DNA of 64,000 bases from Spiractinospora alimapuensis. GTDB lineage: Bacteria > Actinomycetota > Actinomycetes > Streptosporangiales > Streptosporangiaceae. The notes beneath the pieces were generated by a model. It saw only the letters and a list, made by a program, of their open reading frames with translations. It searched no databases and was not told the DNA's origin. Within the stretch, counting starts at the first letter, position 1. Each line of letters opens with the position of its first letter. Position numbers and translations under genes: made by a program. The DNA is taken from the NCBI RefSeq assembly GCF_018437505.1, contig NZ_CP072467.1:3806010-3870009 (forward strand). Reading direction: 5' to 3'. Positions 36,113 to 44,851 of the stretch are shown one piece after another.

Positions 36113-37006
36113 ATGGCTGACTACGGACGAGAGGTCCAGTTCGGCGTGTTCCCCTCGCCCAAGGCGGACTCGTTCGACCGGATCATGGAGATCGCGTCGA
36201 TGGCCGACCGGGGGCTTGACCTGATCGGGATCCAAGACCATCCCTACCAACGCCGTTTCCTGGACACGTGGTCGCTCATGGCGACGATACTCGCCCGCAC
36301 GCACCAGGTACACGTGTTCCCGGACGTGGCGAGCCTGCCGCTACGTCCGCCGGCCGTGATGGCGAAGGCGGCGGCGAGCATGGACGTCATGTCCAACGGT
36401 CGGTTCGAGCTCGGCTTGGGGGCGGGTTCGTTCTGGGAGGCCATCGGCGCGATGGGGGGACCCCAACGTTCCGGGGCCGAGGCCGCCTCCGCGCTGGAGG
36501 AGGCGGTGCGGGTGATCCGGCTCATGTGGTCGCAGGAGCGGTCGGTGCGTTTCGACGGCACGCACTACCAGTTGAACGGGGTGCGGCCTGGGCCGGCCCC
36601 CGTGCATCCCATCGGTATCTGGCTGGGGGTGTTCGGGCCGCGGATGCTGCGCCTGTTGGGGCGCGAGGCCGATGGCTGGGTCCCGTCGTCCAGCTATGTG
36701 CCGCCGGCGGTGCTGCCCGACAAGCACGTGCGCATCGACGACGCCGCCGCCGACGCCGGGCGGGACCCGGCCACGATCCGCCGTGTCTACAACGTCATGG
36801 GGACCATCACGGAGGGCGCGTCCCGCGGCTTCCTGGAGGGACCCGTGGACCAGTGGGTCGAGGAGTTGACCGAGCTGGTGGTCGAGTACGGCATGGACAC
36901 GTTCCTCCTCGCCGCCGAGGCCGACGACCCGTTCCAGATCCGCGTGTTCAGTGAGGAGGTGGCTCCTGCGGTCCGGTCAGCCGTCGCGGACGCACGGCGA
37001 ACCTGA
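36113..37006 (+). CDS. LLM-class flavin-dependent oxidoreductase
   Basis: A 297-residue luciferase-like protein, probably F420- or FMN-dependent. Typical stretches are LIGIQDHPYQRRFLDTWSL, SMDVMSNGRFELGLGAGSFW and GIWLGVFGPRMLRLLGREAD. It differs from the MsnO8-like protein at 14327 and belongs to another branch of the superfamily. ATG codons at 36110 and 36113 are both possible after GGAAAGGAC; I chose the second, better spaced. It is divergent from the AidB-like gene. The reaction is unknown. Confidence 0.83.
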   Translation: MADYGREVQFGVFPSPKADSFDRIMEIASMADRGLDLIGIQDHPYQRRFLDTWSLMATILARTHQVHVFPDVASLPLRPPAVMAKAAASMDVMSNGRFELGLGAGSFWEAIGAMGGPQRSGAEAASALEEAVRVIRLMWSQERSVRFDGTHYQLNGVRPGPAPVHPIGIWLGVFGPRMLRLLGREADGWVPSSSYVPPAVLPDKHVRIDDAAADAGRDPATIRRVYNVMGTITEGASRGFLEGPVDQWVEELTELVVEYGMDTFLLAAEADDPFQIRVFSEEVAPAVRSAVADARRT

Positions 37007-37080
37007 CATTGAGTTCACTTGGCTCAACAAATTTGATATCAGGGGTTGCGTGTGGCGGGGCGAGTGCGCATGCTGGCCCC

Positions 37081-38256
37081 ATGGATGACGTGATTCGCGA
37101 CTACGCGTTGTTGGCCCTACGGGCGGAGCGCGCCGCGCGCGCGGTGGACGGGAGCCAGGTCGCCTTGGTGTACCGAGGGCCGGCGGAGTGGTCGCACCAG
37201 GTGCGCGACGAACCGGAGCCCGACGTGCGGCAGCTCCGTGACGCCGCGGAGGACCTCCTCGCCCGGACGCGCGACCTCACCGGACGGCGGGGTGTGTGGC
37301 TGCGGGAGCAGGTCGGCGGTCTGTACACCACCGTCCGGTCGTTGGCGGGGGAGCACCTGACCCTGGAGGAGCAGGTGCGGACCGGCCTCGGACTCGAGCC
37401 GGAGTGGATCCCCGACGAGCGATTCGAGGAGGCCTACGAGCTGCTCGACGAGGGCCTGCCCCGCGGCGGGGGTTCACTGTTGGACCGCGTGAACGCATGG
37501 ACCGCGGCACACTCGATCCCCGCGTCGGAGTCACACCGGGTCGTCGGCCTCGTCGAGCGGGCGTGCCAGGAGACGCAGCGGCGTACCCGCCGGTTGATCG
37601 ACCTTCCGGACGATATCGAAGTGGACTGCCAGTTCCTGCCCGGGCCGTTCCGCGGACTGCACCACGGCGGACCCCGGGGAACGATCTACGTGGACGGAGA
37701 CCAGCCGTTCAACGTCGCAGACCTGTTCTACACGGTCGCCCACGAGGGCTTCCCCGGCCACATCGCCGAGTTCATGCTCCGCGAGTCCCACCTGCCGGAC
37801 CGGCCCGAGGCCCACGTCCGGATGATGCCCGCCCCCGCCTTCGTCATCAGTGAGGGCCTCGGTCTCCACGCGCAGAGCCTCGTCTTCCCCGGAGACGAGG
37901 CGCAGCGCTGGCTGGTGGACAATGTCGACGAGGTCCGGCCGGACGGCAGTGACCACGCCAAGATCCACCGCGCCCGCACCATCCTCTGGGGCGCGTGGGC
38001 GAACGCGTCACTCCTCAAGGCACGTGGCGCCGACGACAGCGAGCTGCGCGACTACCTCGCCACCCACGCCCTCGTTGACGACGCCGCGCTCACCGTCGCC
38101 GCCGCCTATCTCGGGCCCTACATCTTCGCCTACTACAACGGCTGGCGTCTCCTGGAGCCCCACGTCGCCGACCCCATGTTCGTGCGACGCCTACTCACCG
38201 ACCAGGTCACACTGGCGGAGCTGACCGAAGCGGAGGCTGGCGTCCAACAGGAATAA
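37081..38256 (+). CDS. DUF885-like putative zinc metallopeptidase
   Basis: A 391-residue protein with the zinc site VAHEGFPGHIAEF (around residue 220). This resembles HEAxPGHH of the DUF885 family; the two His and the Glu would bind metal and activate water. A second conserved block, VISEGLGLHAQSL, carries the downstream Glu. The N-terminal half is helical. ATG 37081 has no strong ribosome site, and a leaderless message is possible. There is no signal peptide, so it acts in the cytoplasm. It is convergent with the PPOX gene and overlaps its 3' end by 50 bases. Substrate is unknown. Confidence 0.7.
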   Translation: MDDVIRDYALLALRAERAARAVDGSQVALVYRGPAEWSHQVRDEPEPDVRQLRDAAEDLLARTRDLTGRRGVWLREQVGGLYTTVRSLAGEHLTLEEQVRTGLGLEPEWIPDERFEEAYELLDEGLPRGGGSLLDRVNAWTAAHSIPASESHRVVGLVERACQETQRRTRRLIDLPDDIEVDCQFLPGPFRGLHHGGPRGTIYVDGDQPFNVADLFYTVAHEGFPGHIAEFMLRESHLPDRPEAHVRMMPAPAFVISEGLGLHAQSLVFPGDEAQRWLVDNVDEVRPDGSDHAKIHRARTILWGAWANASLLKARGADDSELRDYLATHALVDDAALTVAAAYLGPYIFAYYNGWRLLEPHVADPMFVRRLLTDQVTLAELTEAEAGVQQE

Positions 38257-38728
38257 CGTCGCGCGGCGCGTTACGTCCAGGCGGGAACCCGCCGGTGGCG
38301 ACCGGGGACCATCGCGTGGGGCGCACCCGGATGAGTGACTTCCCCTGCCGACGCATCGCGGCACGGTACTCGTCCCAGTCCGGGTGCTCGCCGGAGATAC
38401 AGCGGAAGTACTCGACGAGCGGCTCCACCGCCTCCTCGCCGTGGAGTACCTCGGCGTCGCCGTCGATCTGGACCCAGGGGCCGTCGAAGTCGTCGGAGAG
38501 GACGACGACCGACACCCGGGGGTTCCGCGCCGCGTTCACCGTCTTCGCGCGGTCGGGGTAGGTGGACACGACGACGCGTCCGTCGGTGTCCACGCCGCAG
38601 ACCACGGGTGAGGCCTGCGGGGTCCCGTCGGACCGGGTGGTGATGAGGACGGCGCGGTGCCGGGTGCGGGCGAACTCCAGGAGAACGTCCAGGTCCACGG
38701 CCGTGTTCGTCGCGATTTTCGGAGCCAT
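38207..38728 (-). CDS. PPOX-class F420-dependent oxidoreductase
   Basis: A 173-residue split-barrel flavin/deazaflavin-binding protein. LLEFARTRHRAVLITTRSDG, followed by QASPVVCGVDTDGRVVVSTY, and the ending SLIRVRPTRWSPVATGGFPP match the F420-dependent PPOX group that reduces quinones, biliverdin or other acceptors. The last 23 residues go beyond the usual C-terminus and run through the end of the convergent peptidase gene (50-base overlap). A one-base insertion after the FP codons would instead end the protein at a TAA at 38271, so the tail is suspect. Confidence 0.8.
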   Translation of the reverse strand: MAPKIATNTAVDLDVLLEFARTRHRAVLITTRSDGTPQASPVVCGVDTDGRVVVSTYPDRAKTVNAARNPRVSVVVLSDDFDGPWVQIDGDAEVLHGEEAVEPLVEYFRCISGEHPDWDEYRAAMRRQGKSLIRVRPTRWSPVATGGFPPGRNAPRDVIPVGRQPPLRSAPPV

Positions 38729-38852
38729 CCGGCCAGCGTAGCCCGGGTCCGAGTCGGCGACGCGGTCGGCGTTCCACTCTGTCTTCCGGCCGATGTGCCC
38801 ACGTCACAGCGTGGCTACCGTGTGTTTCCCCCTGGTGCGAAGGAGTGTGTGG

Positions 38853-40313
38853 ATGCGCGGCGTGGTGCTGGGTGTGGCGGGAGGGTTGGCACTGTTGATG
38901 GTGCCGGCGACCGCGATGGCCGACGTGGCGGACGAACCGACCGAGGACGTTACGTGGGTGGACTGTGATGACGAATCCGTCCCGGACGTCATGGAGTGCG
39001 CGTCCGTCGAGGTGCCGCTCGACTGGTCCGAGCCGGACGGCGAGACTTTGGTGCTGGACGTCTCCCGTGCCCCGGCTACCGGCGAGGCGGAACGCACCGT
39101 GTTCTTCCTGCCCGGAGGCCCCGGGGGAAGTGGGCTCGTGCGCCTGAGCGCCAGTATCGATCACATCGCTGACCTGCGGGAGCGAGTGGACGTCGTGACA
39201 TGGGACCCGCGTGGTTCCGAGGGATCGCGCGGCAACATCCACTGGCCAGACCTGGCGGCCTGCCTCGAGGGCCCGACGATGACCGCCGCGCCACGCGACG
39301 AAGACGAGTTCGCCCAGCTCACGGCGGAGAACATCGCCGCGTTCGAAGACTGCCACGCGAGCGCGCCGAAGCTGGTGGAGAACATGGACTCCGTCAGCCA
39401 CGCGCGTGATCTGGACGCCGTTCGTGAAGCGGTCGGCGCGACGGAGATGAACGCACTGGCGAACTCCTACGGCGGAGTGGTGGCCGTCAGCTACGCCCGC
39501 ACCTTCCCCGACCGGGTCCGCACCATGTTCCTCGACAGTGCCGTGGACCACGTGTTCTCGTTCGAGGAAGAACAGAACGCCGACTATCCCAACCTGGAAC
39601 GGCAGTTCGGGGCCTACCAGGACTGGTGCGCCGAGGACGATAGCTGCGCGTTGCACGGTGAGGACGTGGAGGCCCGGTGGCAGGCCCTCGTCGCCGCCGC
39701 GGACGAGGAGCCCATTCCCGTCCAGGACGCGCCGGAGGAGAGCATGTCCGGCACCGCGCTCAAGCAGGTCGCGGCGACGTACACCATCAACGAGTTCCTG
39801 TGGCCGGAGCTTGGCGAGGCGGTGCTCCGGGCGGAGGAGGGCGACGCTTCGGGGTTCGTCATGGGAGAGGCCAGGCCGGTGATGATGACCGCCCTCGCCG
39901 CGACGGAGTGCCCGGACGGTACTGGGTCCCTGGACGACTACTCGAGTTACCGGGCCGCGATGGACCGGGCGCAGGAGCTGTCCCCCAACTTCGCTGGAGT
40001 CCGGGAAGCACGCGCCTTGGGATGCCTCGGTTGGCCGTTCCCGGTGTCCAATCCGCCCGCCCCGCTGCCAGGTGACGAGTTGCCGCCACTCCTGGGCGGC
40101 GCGCCGTTGTGGGAGCGTCCCGGAATCCGCGCGACCGTCGACCAGGTTCCCGGCTCGCGTCTGGTCACCGTGGAGGAGATGGACGCCCACGGCCTCTACA
40201 TCAACTACGGCAACAGTTGTGTGATCGGGCACGTGAACCGGTACCTCGTCGACGCGGAACTGCCCGGCGCCGACGTCGAGTGCCCAATGGAGGAACGCCC
40301 CGAGGGCGCGTGA
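38853..40313 (+). CDS. Secreted alpha/beta hydrolase of the tripeptidyl aminopeptidase (TAP) family
   Basis: A 486-residue exported S33-type hydrolase. The signal peptide is MRGVVLGVAGGLALLMVPAT, cleaved near AMA-D. FLPGGPGGSG forms the oxyanion region and ALANSYGGVV contains the nucleophile Ser, with Ala where Gly is usual. Near the C-terminus VPGSRLVTVEEMDAHG supplies a candidate His. The segment that normally carries the catalytic Asp (DPxTP before that His) is not apparent: the sequence reads GGAPLWERPGIRATVDQ. Either another acid serves or activity is altered. ATG 38853 follows AAGGAG by seven bases. Likely trims N-terminal peptides outside the cell if active. Confidence 0.8.
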   Translation: MRGVVLGVAGGLALLMVPATAMADVADEPTEDVTWVDCDDESVPDVMECASVEVPLDWSEPDGETLVLDVSRAPATGEAERTVFFLPGGPGGSGLVRLSASIDHIADLRERVDVVTWDPRGSEGSRGNIHWPDLAACLEGPTMTAAPRDEDEFAQLTAENIAAFEDCHASAPKLVENMDSVSHARDLDAVREAVGATEMNALANSYGGVVAVSYARTFPDRVRTMFLDSAVDHVFSFEEEQNADYPNLERQFGAYQDWCAEDDSCALHGEDVEARWQALVAAADEEPIPVQDAPEESMSGTALKQVAATYTINEFLWPELGEAVLRAEEGDASGFVMGEARPVMMTALAATECPDGTGSLDDYSSYRAAMDRAQELSPNFAGVREARALGCLGWPFPVSNPPAPLPGDELPPLLGGAPLWERPGIRATVDQVPGSRLVTVEEMDAHGLYINYGNSCVIGHVNRYLVDAELPGADVECPMEERPEGA

Positions 40314-40423
40314 CCCCTGAGGAGCGCCGGGCGGCGCATCGGAGGTGGGTGTCGTCGACCCCGCTGGAGCGGGTCGACGCGCACCCCGCCGGTTGGATGC
40401 GCCGTAATCCCGGTGGGGGGTAG
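40310..40423 (+). CDS. Possible small protein coupled to the TAP-like gene
   Basis: A 37-residue frame begins at GTG 40310, which overlaps the TAP-like stop by four bases (GTGA), and ends at TAG 40423. It reads TPEERRAAHRRWVSSTPLER onward, charged with two Trp. Third positions are G/C-rich. Coupling hints that it may be translated, but no ribosome site or family supports it. Confidence 0.25.
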   Translation: MTPEERRAAHRRWVSSTPLERVDAHPAGWMRRNPGGG

Positions 40424-40751
40424 TCATCATCGCCGGCGTGGCGGGGGTCGGCCACGGCACCGTGGAAGTCGAGGTCGGGCTCGTGCCAGAAGTGAGGTGG
40501 GGCGAGGGTCGTCGTCGGGGTGGACGAACTCGCCGCCCCACCCCCCAGACTCGCTGGGTCGCCGGCCCCGTCGGGGTTGTAGGGCACCCGTGGGATCCGG
40601 GGTCATGGGTTCGATTGTCGCCACGACAGGCGGTGCGCACAATGGGTCACCTTGTGGCTGCGGTAGTCTGGCGTCCTCTCTTTACCTCCTTGTCCAACAG
40701 GAATCACCCTTGGGGTGGTTTGTGTCCGTATGCAATGAGTGCGGGGTTCGT
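40424..40751 (+). other. Upstream region of the GH3 lipoprotein gene
   Basis: About 330 bases without a supported gene. It should contain the promoter of the GH3 gene. I saw no strong palindrome or hairpin. Confidence 0.35.
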
Positions 40752-42068
40752 GTGGAGCGGGGCGTTCGTCTGCTGGTGTCCATGGGGAGTGTCGCGATCC
40801 TCGTGTCGTCCTGCGCGGGAGGTGCGGAGGAGCAGCCCTCTACTCCGTCTCCCGAGGCGGCGGAACAGACCGATCGCGATGTCGAGCCCGAAGAGCTGCT
40901 CGCGGAGATGTCGCTGGAGGAGAAGGTCGGCCAACTGTTCGTGCCCTACACCTACGGGGAGAGCGCGACGACCGAGAACGCGGCGGACGTGTCCGCGAAC
41001 CAGGCGGCCTACGGTGTGGACAACGCGGCGGAGTTGATCGAGACCTACAACGTCGGAGGGATCATCTACTTCGACTGGTCCGGGAACTTCGCGTCCGGCT
41101 CTCCGGAACAGGTGGCGTCCCTGTCCAACGGGTTGCAGGACGCCGCGCTCTCCCAGCCGAACGGCATCCCGCTGATCATCTCGGTGGACCAGGAGGGCGG
41201 TCCGGTCACGCGGATCGGTGAGCCCGTCACCCAGTTCCCCGACGCCGCCACGCTCGGCGCCACCGAGGACACCGCCCTGGCGGAGGAGGCCGCCGCCGTG
41301 GGCGCGCGGGAACTCCGCGCCATGGGCATCAACCAGAACTACGCCCCCGTCGGCGACGTCCAGATCACCGACGACAACCCCGCGATCGACCAACGCTCGT
41401 TCGGCGACGACCCCGGCCTCGTCGCCGAGATGACCGCCGCGCAGGTCCGCGGAATCCAGGGCGAGAACGTCGCGGCGTCGGTGAAGCACTTCCCTGGCCA
41501 CGGCAACACCGACGTCGACAGTCACTTCGGTGTTCCGGTCGTCGACCATGACCGTTCCCAGTGGGAGGAACTGGACGCGCCCCCGTTCACCGCCGCGATC
41601 GACGAGGAGGTGGACTCGGTGCTCGTCGGGCATCTCGTCTACCCCGAGCTCGACTCGACGGAGACCCCGGCCACGCTCTCCGAGCCGATCATCAGTGGCA
41701 TGCTGCGGGACGAGATGGGGTTCGACGGGGTCGTCGTCACCGACGCGCTGGACATGGAGGGGGTCCGTGAGTCCTACTCCGACGACGAGGTGGCGGTCCT
41801 CGCCATCCAGGCCGGTGTCGACCAGCTCCTCCAGCCTCCTTCGGGGGAGTTCGTCACCCAGTACGAAGCGGTGCTCGACGCCGTGGCCGAGGGTGAGCTG
41901 ACCGAGGAACGCGTCGACGAGTCCGTGCTGCGGATCCTCACCCTGAAGAAGGAACTCGGCCTTTTCGAGGACCCCTTCGCCGACGAGGCGGCGGTGTCGG
42001 ACGTGGTGGGCATTCCCGAACACCAGGATGTCGCCGACCGTGCCGCCGGAACCGGCAACCCGGGCTGA
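40752..42068 (+). CDS. Glycoside hydrolase family 3 lipoprotein (beta-N-acetylhexosaminidase, NagZ-like)
   Basis: A 438-residue GH3 enzyme. The signal peptide ends in the lipobox LVSSC (Cys21), so it is anchored outside the membrane. The loop KHFPGHGNTDVDSH (near 245) carries the Asp-His acid/base dyad that marks N-acetylglucosaminidases, and VVVTDALDME (near 330) holds the nucleophile Asp. It resembles extracellular NagZ of Bacillus and would release GlcNAc from muropeptides or chitin oligomers. The start is uncertain: GTG 40752 gives a good signal peptide with GGGG upstream; an upstream GTG near 40722 is also possible. A nearby xylanase does not imply a shared pathway. Confidence 0.88.
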   Translation: MERGVRLLVSMGSVAILVSSCAGGAEEQPSTPSPEAAEQTDRDVEPEELLAEMSLEEKVGQLFVPYTYGESATTENAADVSANQAAYGVDNAAELIETYNVGGIIYFDWSGNFASGSPEQVASLSNGLQDAALSQPNGIPLIISVDQEGGPVTRIGEPVTQFPDAATLGATEDTALAEEAAAVGARELRAMGINQNYAPVGDVQITDDNPAIDQRSFGDDPGLVAEMTAAQVRGIQGENVAASVKHFPGHGNTDVDSHFGVPVVDHDRSQWEELDAPPFTAAIDEEVDSVLVGHLVYPELDSTETPATLSEPIISGMLRDEMGFDGVVVTDALDMEGVRESYSDDEVAVLAIQAGVDQLLQPPSGEFVTQYEAVLDAVAEGELTEERVDESVLRILTLKKELGLFEDPFADEAAVSDVVGIPEHQDVADRAAGTGNPG

Positions 42069-42317
42069 CCGCCGAGGGACGGGGCGTCCATGGAAGGGGC
42101 ACCGCGCGCCCGGGGCGTCGTGCCGGGGCAGGCGGGAGACACGGGAGCCGAGTAACCGGCGTAAAGCCAATGCGCCCCGGTCCGTGCCCTCCGGGTACCA
42201 GGGCGATGCGGCGTGGGCCCGCCGGCCCGGGTGGACGAGACAGGGCCTTGCCACACACAGTCAGGGCGTCACTTCCGAAGAACCCTCACCCCGGGAGCGG
42301 GTCCGAGCGCGATCCAC

Positions 42318-43820
42318 TCAGCCGAGGTCGGAGTAGGCGACGGCGAGGTGGGCCACGGCTTCGGTGAGGGCGGTGGGGGTGGTGGCGGCGTAGCCGAGGA
42401 CGAGACCGGGCGGCCCTGGCTCCTGTCGGTGCCACGAGAGCGGCTGCACCTTCACGCCACGACGCAGCGCGGAGGCCGCGAGCTGGGTGTCGTCGATAGC
42501 GGCGTCCAGGGTGATGGTGAGGTGCAGACCGGCGGCCGCTCCGTGGACACGGGCGGCGGGCAGGTGGGTGCCCAGTGCCGCCAGTGTCGCGTTGCGACGG
42601 CGCCGGTGTTGGGTCCGCAGGAAACGCAGGTGCCGTTCCATGTCGCCGTTGTCCATGAGCTCTGCCAGGACGAGCTGGGGCAGCACCGCGTTGCCGAGGT
42701 CGGCGAAGCGTTTGGCGTCGACCAGGGCGGAGTGCAGCCTCGGGGGTGGCACCAGCCAGCCGATACGGAGCGCGGGCGCGAGCAGCTTGGAGACGCTTGC
42801 CAGGTAGCAGACCTGATGGGGGGCCAGTGAGCGTAGGGCGGGGACGGGGGCCCGGTCGTAGCGGTGCTCGGCGTCGTAGTCGTCCTCCACGACGAGCCCT
42901 CCGGCGTTCGACCACTCCAGGAGTTCGCGTCGTCTCGCGCCGCTGAGCACGACGCCCATCGGGAACTGGTGCGCGGGAGTGACGACGGCCGTGGAGACCG
43001 CGCTGTCGCGCAGTTGGTCCACCTGGACCCCGTGCGCGTCCACCGGGATCGGAACGGGACGCATCCCGTGGTGGCGCAGATGTTCCCGCAGGCCCATCGA
43101 GCCGGGGTCCTCGACCGCGATCCGCGTGACGTCGGACCGCCGCAGGATCTGGCTCAGGAGGGTGAGGCCCTGTGAGACGCCGCTGACCACGAGTACGTCC
43201 GCGGCGGCGACGCGGATTCCGCGGTTGCGTGCGAGCCAGCGCGTGATGGCCTCGCGCAGCCGTGGGGCGCCGCGCGGGTCGCCGTAGCCGAGGTCCCGGG
43301 CGGAGAGGGTGTCCAGGATCGACCGCTCGGCGCGCAGCCAGGCGCGGCGGGGGAAGGCCGCGAGCGACGGGACCCCCGGGCTGAGGTCGTATTGTGCCTC
43401 CGCGTCGCGGAGGGACTCGATGCTGTGCTCGTCGGCCGGGTGCAGGAACGGGTCCACCGGGACGGTGGCCGAACGCGCGGAGGTGGGTGGCGTCGGCGGG
43501 GGTACGGTCATCGCCGGCGCCGCCTGGACGACGGTTCCGTTTCGGCCGTGTCCCGCCACGTGTCCGTCGTCGCTCAGCCGTCGGTAGGCCTCGGTCACCA
43601 CGCCTCGGGAGACGCCGAGCTCCGCCGCGAGTGTGCGCGACGGAGGGAGCCTGCTTCCCACGCGCAGCGCCCCGTCGGCGACGGCGTCCCGGATCCGGTC
43701 CGCGATCCACTGGGCCCGCCGGCCCACCGGGACGTCGGTGAGGTCGAGCTGGAGGAAGTCGGTCCCCCGTCCCGCTTCCGGTTTGGTCCAGTCAATCGAC
43801 GTGTTCTTGGACCTGTCCAT
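42318..43820 (-). CDS. PdxR/MocR-family transcriptional regulator with aminotransferase domain
   Basis: A 500-residue fusion of a GntR-type winged helix (about 25-100, with LPPSRTLAAELGVSRGVVTE) and a fold-type I aminotransferase domain. LVVEDDYDAEHRYDR and YLASVSKLLAPALRIGW with the PLP-binding Lys near 345 are intact. MocR proteins sense PLP or an amino compound; known targets include pyridoxal synthesis, GABA, taurine and ectoine use. It is divergent from a LysE-type exporter with a gap of about 80 bases, so it most likely controls that gene. ATG 43820. Confidence 0.87.
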   Translation of the reverse strand: MDRSKNTSIDWTKPEAGRGTDFLQLDLTDVPVGRRAQWIADRIRDAVADGALRVGSRLPPSRTLAAELGVSRGVVTEAYRRLSDDGHVAGHGRNGTVVQAAPAMTVPPPTPPTSARSATVPVDPFLHPADEHSIESLRDAEAQYDLSPGVPSLAAFPRRAWLRAERSILDTLSARDLGYGDPRGAPRLREAITRWLARNRGIRVAAADVLVVSGVSQGLTLLSQILRRSDVTRIAVEDPGSMGLREHLRHHGMRPVPIPVDAHGVQVDQLRDSAVSTAVVTPAHQFPMGVVLSGARRRELLEWSNAGGLVVEDDYDAEHRYDRAPVPALRSLAPHQVCYLASVSKLLAPALRIGWLVPPPRLHSALVDAKRFADLGNAVLPQLVLAELMDNGDMERHLRFLRTQHRRRRNATLAALGTHLPAARVHGAAAGLHLTITLDAAIDDTQLAASALRRGVKVQPLSWHRQEPGPPGLVLGYAATTPTALTEAVAHLAVAYSDLG

Positions 43821-43903
43821 TGGTCCAGAGTAGCGACACCCTGAGGCGTGTGGGGGGTGGAGTGGGTGCTCGCCACACGGGTGACCAGGGGAGAGTCAGA
43901 GCC

Positions 43904-44512
43904 GTGTCCGTAGAGTTCCTCGTGACGTCGTTGATCGTGTGTGTGACGCCCGGGGCGGGGGTCGTTCTCACCCTCGCGTCCGGGCTGGCACGTGGTCCCG
44001 GCGCTGGTGTGCTGGCCGCGTTCTCCTGCACGTTGGGGACGCTTCCGCACATGGCCGCCGCGCTCACCGGCCTGGCGGCCCTCCTGCAGGCGAGTCCGGT
44101 GGCCTTCCAGGTGCTGCGCTACCTCGGAGTCGCCTATCTGCTGTACATGGCGTGGTCGATGCTGCGCGGCAACAGCACGCTTGCGGTCGGCGCGGACAGC
44201 GGGCCCCGCGGCCCTGGCCGGATCATCGTCGCCGGCATCCTGGTCAACCTGCTGAACCCCAAGCTCACCCTGTTCTTCTTCGCCTTCCTGCCCCAGTTCG
44301 TGCCCCCGGGGGCCCCGGACACCTTCACGCGAATGGCGGTCCTGAGTGGCGTCTTCGTGGTGATGACGTTCCTGGTGTTCGCGGTGTACGGCGCCTTCGC
44401 GGGGGCCGTGCGCGCCTTCGTCCACGCCCGGCCGACGATCCTGGTCTGGATGTCCCGCGTGTTCGGCGTGATGTTCGCGGCCCTGGCGGTCCAGTTGGTG
44501 GTCGCCGGATGA
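43904..44512 (+). CDS. LysE/RhtB-family amino acid exporter
   Basis: A 202-residue membrane protein with about six helices. VTPGAGVVLTLASGLARGPGAG near the N-terminus, FQVLRYLGVAYLLYMAWSML in the middle and NLLNPKLTLFFFAFLPQFV are the family hallmarks. GTG 43904 gives the standard length, with GGGGAG upstream; an ATG at 43820 would add 28 hydrophilic residues and overlap the regulator start. It is divergent from a MocR regulator. Likely exports an amino acid or amine, substrate unknown. Confidence 0.85.
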   Translation: MSVEFLVTSLIVCVTPGAGVVLTLASGLARGPGAGVLAAFSCTLGTLPHMAAALTGLAALLQASPVAFQVLRYLGVAYLLYMAWSMLRGNSTLAVGADSGPRGPGRIIVAGILVNLLNPKLTLFFFAFLPQFVPPGAPDTFTRMAVLSGVFVVMTFLVFAVYGAFAGAVRAFVHARPTILVWMSRVFGVMFAALAVQLVVAG

Positions 44513-44515
44513 ATA

Positions 44516-44549
44516 AATCCTACTAAGCCTGTAGGAATTGTGGTTTAAT
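44516..44549 (+). promoter_or_regulatory. Inverted repeat and -10 box upstream of the YeiH operon
   Basis: TCCTAC (44518-44523) and GTAGGA (44531-44536) form a perfect inverted repeat around seven bases, with flanking A/T. TTTAAT (44544-44549) is a good -10 match. The repeat overlaps the -35 position, so a repressor bound there would block the promoter. A leader of about 125 bases follows before the first gene. Confidence 0.5.
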
Positions 44550-44680
44550 CGGCGGCATGGATGTCACCCGACGCCCATGGTCCGGCTGGTCACGCCACAC
44601 CACCAGTGACGAACGGTGTCGCGGCGTCACACACCGCTGACGAGTAGATGTCGAACCGACGCCGTTCCCTGGAGCAGACC

Positions 44681-44851
44681 ATGAGTGAGTCCAATCCTCC
44701 CCCGGATCCCACGACCGGCGCGGGATCCTCCACGAATTCCTCCCCACGCGGGGCCAAACGACTGAACGAGGACTGGGTCGCGGCCATCACCGGCCTGACC
44801 CTCCTGATCCTCGCGCTGGTCGGCGTGATTCCCGCGGGACTGGTGCCCTGA
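44681..44851 (+). CDS. Small single-helix membrane protein coupled to YeiH
   Basis: A 56-residue protein: a hydrophilic Ser/Pro-rich start, then NEDWVAAITGLTLLILALVG forming one membrane helix (about 31-50). ATG 44681 follows TGGAG by eight bases. Its TGA overlaps the ATG of the transporter gene by one base, implying strict coupling. DWxAxxxG before a helix resembles the N-terminal helix of some full-length YeiH proteins, so it may be a detached first helix or an accessory subunit. Confidence 0.65.
   Translation: MSESNPPPDPTTGAGSSTNSSPRGAKRLNEDWVAAITGLTLLILALVGVIPAGLVP

Noticed and set aside
36092-37006. Pairing the two luciferase-like genes (14327 and 36113) as one system
   Set aside because: They belong to different branches, are 22 kb apart and share no neighbours.
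38271-40640. A 789-codon minus-strand frame
   Set aside because: It is antisense to the TAP-like hydrolase, which has a signal peptide and motifs; the frame is Arg/His-rich without a domain.
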